Shown: positions 51,006-62,600 of the stretch, one piece after another
How positions within the stretch are numbered: the first letter of the stretch is position 1
Layout: each line of letters opens with the position of its first letter
Source: Asterochloris sp. CNOR1
Taxonomy: Eukaryota > Chlorophyta > Trebouxiophyceae > Trebouxiales > Trebouxiaceae
Length of the DNA stretch: 64,000 nucleotides
Direction: 5' to 3'
NCBI GenBank assembly: GCA_963969365.1
Contig: OZ017747.1
Location: 4,092,001 to 4,156,000 of the forward strand
The notes under the pieces: model-generated
Databases searched by the model: none
The model's input: the letters and a program-made list of their open reading frames with translations, nothing else
Told to the model about the DNA's origin: nothing
Program-made: the position numbers and the translations under genes

Positions 51006-54000
51006 CTATAATTCACTTGGTTTGCAGTCACGAACTTTCCTCACCCACTGTAGCAAGGAACTACACTCCACTGCTAACCTGCCTGGATTCAATACAAGCC
51101 GCCTTGAAGAACCCACACATGATCTGCCAGTTCCACGACACAAGGGTTCTAGATACTGTCTGAGAGGGTCTGTTGCAGACGATACATTGGATGTATCAGT
51201 CCTTGATGGCAGTTGTGCACCATCAATGACATTCATGTGCAGCTCCCCACGCAACAGGTGCACCACCGCCTCCCGCAGCTTGGGCAGCCCCTGGGTGTGC
51301 TGGCCCTTGCCTACGATGAACACTAACAGGGAGGGCAACTTCCACCCCCGCCTGAAGCTTTCCTGCAGCACCGCAGGGGACCTTTTCAAACGTAATCTGC
51401 CAGGCCCCACTTCCCTGGCAATACGTGCACACAGATCTGCACAGTAGTCCAAATGTTTTGGCAGCTTGACTTGACACAGGTCATGTCGTTCACGGCTTTG
51501 ATCAAACTGCCTCACATAGACCAGAATCCCAGCCAGTCTCACCTGCATGGAGGCCAGCATGCACAGCACGGCTGCCCGCGCCTCGCTGGCACTCAGACTG
51601 TGCAGGTCAGCCAGCAGACAGTCCCCCTGCCAGTGCACCCTCAGCAGGAGCTGCTGGACCTGCACAGGGACAGCAGCAGAGTGTTCAGACGCTTCACAAA
51701 CAGGCAGACAGCAAGCAGGGCCCAGGTTGTGCTTGCAACAAGATCTCGCTGGAGAGCACTGTGCCTTGCACCAACAGATCAGATCGGCAGGTGAGCTTGC
51801 TATGTCCTTCAGCATGCGCAACACGCCGCCTCCGCACACACAGAGTGCCACACAGTGTGTCCAGGAGTTGTTGATTACTGAACAGCAATGACAGTCTCCT
51901 GGCTCGGCACAAATTACTGCGGGACGGTCAAGCCATCCACACTGACAAGTCTGACCTGCTCTCGAAGGCGGACATCCCCTGTGTGCAGCGCCTGCTCTGC
52001 GCAGCGGCCCACCAGCTTCTGGAATGCCTCGTTGCTAGGCGCCACACCTGCAGGCAGGACGCTGCTGGTGGGGGAAACAGCAGAGCACCACAGCTGTGGC
52101 ATCATGTCTTCTGGGACGTGTGGCCCCTTCAGCGGAAGGTTGCAGCAGCAACAGCACCGCCAGAGACACCAGCAAGTCCACAGGTAATTTTCTTGCATTG
52201 AGCTTTTAGCTTGTTGCTTGAGCACCAGCTTGGAATACACTTCATACGCACGACACGCAATGACGCTGCAAACTCCAGGTTCTGCAATGCTTATGCAACT
52301 GCTGGACCTGGGGTGGAGGCAGGACAGGGGTACATGTATAGAGGCTGGACAGAGGCACCTGGAGTGGAGGCAGGATAGAGGTCAGGGACCCATGAACGGT
52401 AGCCAGCAGCGGCTTTGCAAAGGCTTGTTTGCTAGGAATGTCGTGCTCATGCAATCGTCAGGCATTGTCTGCCCTCACCAACGCGCCGCATATCAGTATA
52501 GACCTGCAGGGCCTCCTGCAGGCAGCCAGCCTGCAGGAAGATGCCCATCATGAGCCTGAAGGTGTGGCGGTCCGGCTGCATGCGGCGGCTGCCTGCCGCC
52601 ATCCTTCTGTAGGCCGCTCGTGCCTGGTCCACATCCCTGACACTGCTGCATGCCTGCAAGCGCAGCAGCTGCCCTCAGCTTGGGCTTGAGGCATTCTAAA
52701 ACCCTCTGAATGCTTTGCTCAGGATGATGAGCACGCCATGTCCCTGCCTGGGCACCCTAGCAGTTCAAAAGCCCATGCTGACTGGCATTCACATGGTGGT
52801 AGCTGCACTGTGCCAATTGGTAAGCTTCAGACAGCACATGATGCAGAGTACACATTTTCCAGCGCATGGCAGGCTCCACGGATCACTTGGACTCTTTGAG
52901 CTGACCCCACCTTGAGGAAAGCATTGTACACAGTAGTTGTCATCTTGAACTGCTTGGCATCAAGTGCCTGCAAGCCAGCAGAATGTGCACGCTTGCCTGC
53001 AGCCCGTGCCTGGCAGGAGTCATGCAGGGCTGCTGCCAAACGTGGCACGGTGCATGAAAAGCAGCAGTCCGATGCATCTCCTCGCTCCCTCAAACAAAGG
53101 CAGAGGCAGTGCAGGCAGTGTGTGAGCTGAACAGCAGGAACAGCCACCAGCCCAGCAGGAAGCAACTGTGCACCTGCATGAGCGCCACTGCCCTGTTGCG
53201 ATCCTTGGCCAGGGCAAAAGTGGTCAGCATGCTGCTGTAGATTTCAGCGTCTGGCTCCATGCTCTGGCGCCTCATGGACTCGCGGATGCCTGCCACTGTC
53301 TTGGCAGCTTCGTCCTGTGGGAAGGGGAGCTGGGTTGCTGACATCACAGCCACGTGCAGAAGGCAGGGTGGCAAAGGGTCTTGGGGATACAGGAAATAGC
53401 ACAGGGACCTTCACATGCAACACGGCACACACAGCAGCACAAGTCCCCCTGGCAGCAGCTGCCAGTGAGGGCATTGGTAGCCTGCGGGGGTGCGAGTTGA
53501 AGCGAGGCCCGCAAGCAGAGGCCCTGCATGGGCCTAGCACGACAGCAGCTTGGCTGCTTCCCCTCGCAACCAGCAGCACTGGACTTGCAGCGGAGTGCTG
53601 CACATTGCTGCCTTGCCCAGCGCGCACCACAACAACTCCATCTGGGCTATGGATGAAAAGGCCCATGGCCTGATGATATGTCCTCAGCGGGATGAAAACG
53701 CCCGACTGCTGTAGGTCAGACAGCACCCGCAGGCCCCGTTGGGGTTGCCCACAGCGGCTGCAGGCATACAGCAGGCCCTGCATGGCAACAACAACATCTG
53801 CTGTACAGCAGCACAGCAACCTGTGCAGTCGCAGGCCGGGGTGTTGCAGGACAGCCAGCAGTCAGCAGGCCCTTTCCATGGTGCTGTAGTGTGTGCCCTG
53901 TGCAGTGGCAGGCAGGCGTGTCGCAGGGCAGTCAGCAGGCAACAGGCCCTGTCTGTGGTGCTGCAGCACATGATATGTGCCGTAACAAGAAGGGATGTCG

Positions 54001-56820
54001 CAGCACTGGCAGCTGGCAGTGTGCGCTGCCTGTGCTGCTGCAGCCAACCAGTGGAGATGCACACAAAGAGGGGACCGGCAGCAGATGTGAAGAGCAGCAA
54101 ACACCGTTGATGTGGCAGCACTGGGCATCCCTTGTGCCTCCCATTCATGGGGGCTCGATGGCTGCACTGCAACAGACTCACAGCAATGACAGACTCTGCA
54201 TGCTGGGTGGTGCCCTGCTGCTGCAGCTCACTCCATAGCGTGAAGGCAGCCTCCAGCTGGCCAGCCTTGCCGCAGGCAATCAGCAGAGAGGTGCACACTT
54301 CGTCTGACAGGGGCACCCCAGCCACAGCCATGCGGTCTCTGATCTGCAGAAGCACAGGCGGTGGATCAAGGGGTTTGACAGGGACAACCTGCACATCTCG
54401 GTCATCAATTGGATGGGCGGGCCATAGAAGCTGTTTGCAGACCTCATCACCCATAAGCAGGACACTGGCAAGGCTGAGCTCCAGCACACCCTTGCTGTGC
54501 GCTAGCTTCCCGGTGACGGAGAGGCATGCTCAGCTGCAACCGTGCGCCCCTATGCTTGCATGACCACAAGCAGCCAGGGGCTTATGGCCAACTGCACCCC
54601 CGCAATTTGTGATCTGCACAAGCGCATATAGCGAGTGACTTGAATGCAGGCCGAACAGCAGCCATGCAAGCCCTGGTCTGGACAAATACAGATGCCGGAG
54701 ACTGAGCGGCATGCTCAGCTGCAGCACAAGGGGATGCGGCCTGCCATGGTCACCCATACTGGGCAAAGAATGCACTTCCCTGATGAGCAGCAACGCAGCA
54801 CGGAGTACATCAACAGCAGCCAGCCGTTGAGAATCTTTGGATTGGGTGCCACCTGAAAATACCCTGCCCCGTCTGGTGGAGCTGCCATGCCCTTAGAACA
54901 TCGAGCCCACTTACCTTTAGAGCACCATCCACGTCTCCGGCATAGTCGTAGACCTTCAGCAGAGTGTGGAAGGAGACCTCATCTGCCTGCACCCAGTCAG
55001 GGAAAGGCAGTGCCTGGTGAGGCTTTGCACATCGGCAGCTGCAGCAGTACCAGAGCGGCAGCAGACAGCTGCCTTCTTCAGCGGCATCGAGGCGTGCTTT
55101 TCTGCCAAGACCAGCATGGCAGGGATGTGAACCCCTGTAGGGCATGCACACACCTGCAGCCCTGCATCGCCGATCTGCTGCATGACGCCCTCAGCCCTTG
55201 AGACATCCCTGGTGATCATGCAATTCTTCAGCAGGACATTGAAGTTACTGACGGTGGGACTGAACCCAGTGTTCATCAGCTTGATCAGCCTGCAGGCAGC
55301 AATGTGGATTGAGTGGACGGTGCATCCTGTCACACTGTGTTTGCTGCATGTCATCAAGCTGACAATCATCTATGGTCCGTGATGCCTGGCTGGCTTCACT
55401 TGGTGCTGTGACACGCACAACTCTAGGCGCACCTGAGCAAGGGATGCTCACAATGCTGTAGGATGCTCACCTGGCATGCAGGCGGGCAGCGTCTGCGGAC
55501 AGTGCATTCAGCAGGTAGCCAACTGTCAGAGAGTCTGTGGGATGCCAGATGCCTGCCTGCTGCATGCGCGCAAAGGCTGCATCTGCAGCGTCCAGCTCAC
55601 GCAGCTGGCCGAGCTGCAGGATGACTGCACGCCTGCATGTGCAGCAAGGTCACATGCACTGAGCCTACAGAAGAGACTGCAGAGGCACGGTGATGGAGCC
55701 CATCATGTCACAGCACACAGCCCACAACTGGGACTTGCCCAAGCTGCAGACTCATGGCAGTGCGACTCATCGTGGTGCCGGCCAGACGTGAAGGACGCAC
55801 TGCGAGTGCAGACAGCTGTTGGTACTTCTCAGCTGGAAGCTGAGCAGGTGGCAGCACTTGCGCCCCCCGGCTGCATGGACCGTGGCTGAGCATAGCACTT
55901 GAGCAAGGTTTGCTCACCACGCCCTTGCAGCACTGGAGTTTTCGGCGGCCTGCAGGCGTGTATCTTCCAGCAGGACTCCCTGGATGGCCAGCAAGCCCCC
56001 TGTGGCACCGTACTTGCCCATCTGGTAGATGGCTGCAATGTAGGGCTTGGCCTTGTCCAGGGGAAGGATTTGCAGAGCACGAAACAGATAAGCGGGCTCG
56101 CTCACAGGTTGGGGCCTCCTAGTGCTTGGCGGTCTGGGTGTCCTGAAGCTCTGCATGCATCCAGGGAAGAATTTCAAAAATATTCTTGCAGGAGACAAGC
56201 TTTCAACTGCTGTGGCAGGTGGGGAATTTCAGATGCTGGGCTACCTGGACGCTATGAGGCCCTCCTCAAAAGTGCTGACATGCTCAAGCATTTGCATGGG
56301 CGGTCCACCTTGCTTGCTCCGGCTCTGGGCAGGTTGCACCAGCCATCTGCTCATACGCCTCAGTTACCCGGCAAGTGATGTGTCTCAAGCTCACCCTCAG
56401 CAGGCGCTCCCGGGTGGCCTGAGTAAGCACCTCTGGGCTGGCCACAGCCTTCTTCAGCACCTCCAGAGCCTCCTCTGGCTGTCCGCTACCAGCCAGAGCC
56501 ATGCACTTTTGGTAGAGGGATGGAGTGGCGTCATTACTGGCAGTCTTTTCACTGCCATGCGATTTCATAGGTGCTGCATGCATAACATTCCTTTTGGCGT
56601 CAGCAGAGGGGGCGCGCACGGCATCGTTGTCAGCAGGGTGATCAGCAGGGCTCAGATGCTGAGTGGGGTGGCGGCGGCCGCTGGGCATGCTTTCATGCTG
56701 TTTGCCTGTTGCCTGCCGGCTGCAGCGGCTGCTGCGCCTGCTGTCCCCCAGAGATGGCTGTACTGCCAGGGAGGTCAGGCACTGTGGCCAGCGGCCGCAG
56801 CTCAGTCTGGCTGGGAGCAT
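51006..56820 (-). CDS. PPR-SMR protein, probably plastid or mitochondrial
   Basis: Thirteen exons (56309-56820, 55918-56142, 55471-55632, 55154-55289, 54915-54986, 54182-54343, 53628-53777, 53174-53314, 52911-52967, 52479-52653, 51956-52047, 51543-51659, 51006-51362) total 2358 nt, so 785 aa, in frame. The N-terminus is Arg/Ser-rich with few acids, like an organelle transit peptide. Repeats of about 35 residues follow, for example TVSNFNVLLKNCMITRDVS, ADEVSFHTLLKVYDYAGDVD, DEVCTSLLIACGKAGQLEAA, PDAEIYSSMLTTFALAKDRN and PDRHTFRLMMGIFLQAGCLQ: pentatricopeptide repeats. The C-terminus holds an SMR domain: LLADLHSLSASEARAAVLCM with the DLH motif, then LVFIVGKGQHTQGLPKLREAV. PPR-SMR proteins such as GUN1, SVR7 and ATP4 act on plastid RNA processing, translation or signalling. 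Some SMR domains are nucleases. The RNA target is unknown. The acceptor of the second exon has a nearby in-frame alternative at about 56116. Confidence 0.88.
53775..54010 (-). repeat. Short degenerate tandem repeats in a PPR-gene intron
   Basis: Blocks like GTCGCAGG...GTGTTGCAGGACAGCCAGCAGTCAGCAGGCCCT recur about 85 bp apart (near 53826, 53911 and 53990) between the exons 53628-53777 and 54182-54343. GCAGGCCCTGCATGG at the true acceptor resembles the GCAGGCCCTTTCCATGG copy, so at least part derives from that acceptor. Confidence 0.65.
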
Positions 56821-56868
56821 ATCAACTGATGCAACCGAGAGCCTGGAAGCCAGCTGCTGGGGAGCAGA

Positions 56869-57861
56869 TCAGATTGTCAGGCCAGCAATCTGAGCATTTG
56901 GCACTGCAGGGGTGGCCTCCATTGCAGTGGGCCTCTGCACGGCCGCCGGCGCGGTCCTGGGCTTGCCGTTGTCCGGAGCTCCCATGCCGCCAGATTTGTC
57001 TGCAGCAGCAGCACTTCTTCGAACAGGCCAGGTTTGATTGCTAGTCCAATAAACAATGGTGTCTGAGCTGTCAGGCAGCAAATGCCTTTGAAACAACAGG
57101 TCAGGGCTTGCAACACCCTGATCAGGAGTTGAGCTAGCAGGCGCATCGTACAGCACAGGTGGTCACACCCTGCTAAGCAGGTTGATGAGTAGATGCTTGC
57201 AGGTTGCTGCACTGCCAAGCCTCAGAGGGCTTACTTGCGTCCTTCTGGGTGTGAGGCTTGTCTCCGACCAGCAATTTGACCCTGCGTTTGTGAGCCTTGG
57301 TCTTGCTGTGATCCTGGAGGACCTGGTCTGACACAAAGTAGCGGCTGCAGGGCACATGACCTCGCCTCAGCTCCCAGACTGCAGTGTCAGGCTCTGCGCA
57401 GCAACTGACTGGCTGCTGCAGGAATGTCTGGGTGTACTTCCTGATCAGCTGCTGCGGAGACTGCATTGGCTTACCTGCAGGGGAGGCAGTAGTGTGCACC
57501 CTGTGCTGGCAAGTCTGTGTCCAGCTCAACCCTGCAGCAAGACACAGCAGCTCAGCAGTTACAACTGTGCCCAGACAGATCCTGTTCAGCAGAGGGCAGC
57601 GCAGGCAGACGCTCACGAGCTGTTGCCAACAGGCCCCTTCTTGTCAGCAGAGCTGTGCACTGCCTCCTTCCGGATGTCCTCCCAGATCAGGTCCAGGTGC
57701 CTTGCTTCAAACGTGCGCCTGCAGGTGCTTTCTGACAGGTAAGACTGTCATCTGCTCCAATGTGCACAAAGCAATTTACAAGCAGTGTACCTGCGCAGGA
57801 CCTTGGTCTTCTTAGTCTGTGCGTTGCCGGATCCCACTTTGCGCTTTCCAACACCTCCCAT
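56869..57861 (-). CDS. Bud20/ZNF593-type C2H2 zinc-finger protein
   Basis: Five exons (57791-57861, 57617-57718, 57475-57531, 57235-57344, 56869-56999) total 471 nt, so 156 aa. The N-terminus is basic (GKRKVGSG, KKTKVLRRR), followed by LDLIWEDIRKE and LDTDLPAQG. The single C2H2 finger is CLPCSRYFVSDQVLQDHSKT with the second His in KAHKRR, split by an intron. The order 'basic N-terminus, DLDxI, DxDLPGxG, CxxCxRYFxxxxxLxxHxxxKxHKRR' is that of Bud20 (yeast) and ZNF593 (human). Bud20 is a shuttling factor that binds the pre-60S ribosomal subunit and helps its export from the nucleus. The C-terminal tail is Ala/Pro-rich. The stop codon is only 48 bp before the ATG of the next minus-strand gene, and the gene shares a 185-bp divergent promoter with the Aha1-type gene. 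Confidence 0.92.
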
Positions 57862-58046
57862 AGTGCATCTGGCAACTGCAAGAAGACGGACTGGAACATA
57901 GGTCAGTCCACAGCTGTGGCCATGAACTGCAATAATACAGCTGTGCATGCCACATTTCAGGTCTGCTATCATGTGCAGGGCGTGAACGTACAACTGTTGG
58001 TGCATAGCCGAACCCTCAAAAGGATCTGAGTGCCGTGCCGTGACAG
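57862..58046. promoter_or_regulatory. Divergent (bidirectional) promoter, 185 bp
   Basis: This is the whole space between the start codons of the Bud20-type gene (-) and the Aha1-type gene (+). It must hold both 5' UTRs and start sites. No TATA box was seen. Shared control of a ribosome-export factor and an Hsp90 co-chaperone would be plausible but is inferred. Confidence 0.55.
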
Positions 58047-59325
58047 ATGGCAACCTGGGATGAGAAGGATCCCAGGTGAGACCTTGTCTGTACTACAGAC
58101 GATCATTGAATGTGCTGTCAGAACATAGCCTGATTGCTGGCTGTCAATGACATTGAGGCTGCTAGCATGTGCTGCCTGCAGGTGGTTGGTGTCCGACAGG
58201 AAGGATGGGGCAAATGTGAATGGCTGGCATTGGGAAGAGAGGAATATGATGGGGTGGAGTCGGGACAAACTGACAGAGCTGCTGGTGGGCCTGGTGGCAG
58301 ACATCAGCCCAGACCAGGGCGCTGCAGAGCTCACAGAGCTGAAAGACCTGAAGGGCGAGGTGAGGTTGTGGGCAAGTTGCCAGAGGGAGTTGGTGGGTCC
58401 TGCATTGCAGGTAATTTTGCGAAAGGGCTTGTACGCTATGCACCGCCATGCCCTGTGCCAGATGTCTCACCCGTATGGGTGTGCCCCTGCAGGCGCTGCT
58501 GACCCGTCGGAAGTCCAGCAAGAAGTTCTGCATGTACGACCTCACAGTGACAGTCGTCTGGAAAGGTCACTGGGTGGACGACGAAAGCAAAAAGGTGAAG
58601 GCCGGGGCTGGCATCTGGTGGGGGGCGTGGCTGTGGGACTGGCTCTGGAAGTGGCTGTGGCCTGCTGGGCTGCCAGCAGCGCGGTCTGCACACAGGGTGC
58701 GCACGGGGCGATGGGTGCAATCCCCAGGTTCTGCGTCATGCACTGTTCTGGATGGGGTGCTCCCTCAGGGCAGCTGCTTGGCATGCTGTGCTGCGCTAAC
58801 ATGCACTTGTTCTGAAGTGGAAAGTCTCCTTGGGGCAGCTGCCCAAGTTGCCATGTAGCTCATTCGTGGGTGCAGTAGGTTGTCACCACAGATGTGGACA
58901 GGTTGAGGAGCCTGTGGGACATGCACCCATACCTGCGGATTCATGCTCGCCTGGCACTTGCAGCAGGCTGTTTGTGCAGATCATGCATGCTGGCCTGGCA
59001 CTAGCTGCTGCTTGTGACTGCAGCAGTGGCTGTGTGCCATCAGAAACTGAAGGCTGCTGCTCCTGCACTAGCCGCCTGAGATGGAGCGTACGCTGCCTGC
59101 AGGCTATGCCCAGTGACCACAGTTATGCCTTGCCTGCTGCAGGTGACCGGGCAGCTCATCATCAAGGAGTTTGCATCAACAAACGACCCGGACGAGTACG
59201 AGCTGGAGTGCACAGCAGATGGCTCTGGCACGGCGCAGGATCAGCTGAAAGGGCGTGTTGCGGGTCTGAAGCCCCAGATCTGGAAGCAGCTGCAGCAGTA
59301 TGCTGATGCCATTGCACAGCAATAA
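58047..59325 (+). CDS. Aha1 N-terminal-domain protein (Hsp90 ATPase activator, Hch1-like)
   Basis: Four exons (58047-58075, 58182-58359, 58493-58594, 59143-59325) total 492 nt, so 163 aa. The first coding exon is 29 nt. The sequence follows the Aha1_N domain: WLVSDRKDGANVNGWHWEER, then WSRDKLTELL, ELTELKDLKGE, KKFCMYDLTVTVVWKG, GQLIIKEFASTND and WKQLQQYADAI. Aha1_N binds the Hsp90 middle domain and speeds ATP hydrolysis; NVNGWHWEER sits where the conserved NxNNWHW motif does. Full Aha1 has a second C-terminal AHSA1 domain of about 150 residues. Here the stop comes directly after Aha1_N, so the protein resembles yeast Hch1 or plant single-domain forms. No intron or frame suggests a lost second domain downstream. 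Confidence 0.93.
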
Positions 59326-59603
59326 CACCAAGCGGGGGTGCATGCGCCTCCTTGAACCATCAGAGCTGTGTTTCACTATCTGAAGCACTGCTCACCACTG
59401 ATTGATGGACAGCAGATGAGCAAGTTCAAATTGTAGACAATTTGGATACTGCATGCGCTTGTCCTAGTCTGCAGTGTCAGTCCTGACAGCATGAGACGAA
59501 CTTAAACTGGAAGGAGGGGCCTGGGGCTGCAGTACTACACTCATTAACATGCATTTTCATGGGTGCGAGTGCTGGAGGAATGCTCGGGCCTTGCTCTGTG
59601 AGA
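59326..59603. other. Convergent 3' intergenic region
   Basis: 278 bp between the stops of the Aha1-type gene (+) and arginine deiminase (-). Nothing else was seen. Confidence 0.45.
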
Positions 59604-62600
59604 CTATGAGGAGGGGTTGAGTGCCACTGATCCTCTTTCTGCCAGGAATCTGCTGGCCAGCTTGGAGGAAGTGGAGGGATATTTCCTCAGGCCATGCTGG
59701 GCCCCGTGCTGCTCAGATCGCCTGGGTATACGCTTGACCACCTGACTGCTGCAGTGCACGGCCCCGTACATGGAAGTGATGGGACTGTAGTCAATGACTT
59801 GCACATCGCCAGTGAAGTGCTGATCCCTCACAATTTGGCGAGCGCTGTCAGCGTGCACAGCAATGATGCGGCTGTTGCCCAGGTTCAGGATGTTGCACCC
59901 ATACAGCTGCAGTAGAGAGGGTTGGCACACTGAAGGTCAAGCTGTTGTGTAATATTTTTGATTTGAAGCCAAAAGGCAGGACATAAAGGACTGCTGCGCC
60001 TGAGCACGGCGTGCTTGTGCACAAGAAAGTTCCCCAAACCGTTTGCTGGAGCAGGGTACCAAGCTGCCAGTCTGTGCCCAGCCGAATGCAGCTACTTTGC
60101 AGGTAGAGGCTCACCAGCTGGTGCTTAGCTGAAATCTTTATGATGTGGTACCCCTCGTCCTCCATGTACTTGCTGAACTCGACCTGCTGCTTGCTCAGCT
60201 TGTATTTCCCTACAGACGCACAGAAGCAGTGGGCAACCCAGGTCAAGTGCAGGGGATAGGCGTGTTGCTCAGATTGCACTTCCCTTCAGGCTTGAGCGCC
60301 AGTGGGGCGTCTCTTTGACAAGGCACTGTGTCGGGACAGCCCTGTTGCGGCAGCCCAGAGGCAATTGGGGAAAGCAAGCAAAATTAGGTGCTGGACCAGC
60401 TGAGAACAGTAGAAGCAGTGGCTGGCACGAAGTGCAGCTTCCCAACATGGTAACATGCAGAACGATGCTTTGTGTACAGACGTCGAACACATGCCATGAA
60501 GGGCGGCCACCAAAAGCATCCCCTGTGCTTGATGACATAAGGCGCATGACCCCTGCCAGTGACATGCAAACAACACAAGACCAGGAAGAGTGGTGCTTGT
60601 GCTCAGCACAGGCATCTCGTGCAATGTGAGGACATGAGGCGCTGGGACAGTGCGAGTGACAGACAATGAACACACCACCATCAGGAAGGGTGTTCACCAA
60701 AGGCATCGCGTGTGTACTCATCCACAAAGCGTGCCGTCTTGCTTCCCTCGCCAATCATCTCCTCAAGCATGAGGCAGCAGCGGTCTCCCAGAATGCTGAA
60801 CACGCAGTCCAGGTGCATGCGGTCCTGCAGGGGACGGGAGCCAGGGTGTCTGAAAAGCCCTCTTGGCACTAAAGAAAGATAGCTGCAAGCACAGTCCAGG
60901 TGCATGCGGTCCTGCAGGAGAGGGCAACTAGTCTACAGCTCTATGAGCAATGGTGGATACACAGCTTGATACCAAGTCCAGAAACATGCAGCCCTGCAGG
61001 GGGAAGGGGTCGGCTCCTGAACATCTCTCTGAGCGCTGATGGGTTGAACAGCTTTGGTTGGATGGCGCCACAGGTGGCAAGGCAACAGCGCACAAGAGCT
61101 CTCTGAGCGCTGAAGTGGGGTGAGTGGCTGGTGATGCGGTTTGGGTGCTTGTGATCCTCAAAGGAAAGGGAGGCCTGTTGGGGCACATCAAGATGGTTCC
61201 TGGGGGGCCGTCATGACCGTGCATCATGTCGAGAGGCAGTGTCGGCCTTCCTCTCTCATTTGCAGTCTGCAGCGTTGGTCCAGTACGCTCTGCAGACCCC
61301 TGTTGATCAAGAGTCAGAAGATCAGCAATGCAGGAGTGCGATGTTCGGGCTTGTCAGGGTTTTGCATGCACCTTGAGCTGTGCACACCGATCTTGCCAAT
61401 TTGGGCAGCATACGCTGACCTGGCAGCAAACGCTCTCTCCTTCGATCCCGCCCTGAGCTGCCATACCCAGACATGCAAGAGAGCTGACCTGACAGCTAGC
61501 ACTAGCATCATACGAGGTGCCTACCTGGTGGCACTCGTTTTCGTCCTTGACGATGGCCAGGCGGTGTGTACCCAGCAGGTCGCGGTCCATCAGCTGCTGG
61601 CAGGCCACAAAGTTGGAGCGCAGCCCAATGCCCACCAGGGCCAGGTCCTCTCCAGCAGCAAAGAAGTCGCCGCCCTCCAGGAAGCCACCCTCCTCAATGG
61701 CCCCAATAACGCGAAGGCCTGCAGCTCCGTGGACATGCATCAGGATCCAGGACAACACTCAGCTTGAAGACCTGCTGAGGTGCTTCTCTCCACAGCAGAA
61801 CCCCCTCCCCGGCGCCGATCACGAGCAGGCCAGCAGGTTATAACAGGTGCATCAGCCTGTGGGACAGGCGTCACAACCTGCGGAGTGCAACTCTGCAGGG
61901 AACTGCCCTCCTTGATGTTGTCAACCACTTGCAGGCCTGCATGCCCATATTTGACCTTGCATTGGTGAAATGGCAGCATGCAATGGCAGCAGGCGTCCTC
62001 TGCAGCAGGTGGCTGCATGCCTCGATGCTGCTGACCATGACTGCACAGACCTGCAGGTCAACAGTTGTGCAGCACGATGCAGGAGGTAAAAGTTGCAACG
62101 ACTTTTTTGTCCGCTTGCAGCCTGCAGCATCAGATGACCATGTTATGTTGTGCTGCAAAACATTTTGATGCAGTAGGGGCGCTGCTCTCCAGGACGCAGG
62201 CCTCCCCAATGCGGCATGCATTGATCTGTCTGCATCGATGGTGCACAACTCTGAGGAGTTGGCACGGTGCACCGTCGGCTGCTTGCGCAGCTGCACAGGC
62301 AGCAACCGTGCTGCCCTGCAGCAGCACAGCCGCACAGGACAAGCAGGGCCCACAACCTGGCCACCCACCAAGCTCCTGAAAGCAGCACCGCATGACCGAC
62401 AACCTCCTCAGAGGATGCCTTTACGACTAACAATATGTTGCGCCTCATAGGCACACAGGACTGGCCCAGAACCTGGCCACGCTCGCTCTGCTGACGACAT
62501 GCAGGCCACCACTGTCTACATGCACCCCCCATGTCTGCAGTACCCTTATTGTTCGGGACCGCACTCGTTCAAGGAGCTCCTGTTCAGCGGGGGACCCACC

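Noticed and set aside
56359-56394. 36-nt intron in the PPR gene (GTGAGC donor at 56394)
   Set aside because: Too short for a normal intron here. The 12 codons are open and in frame, so I treated it as exon.
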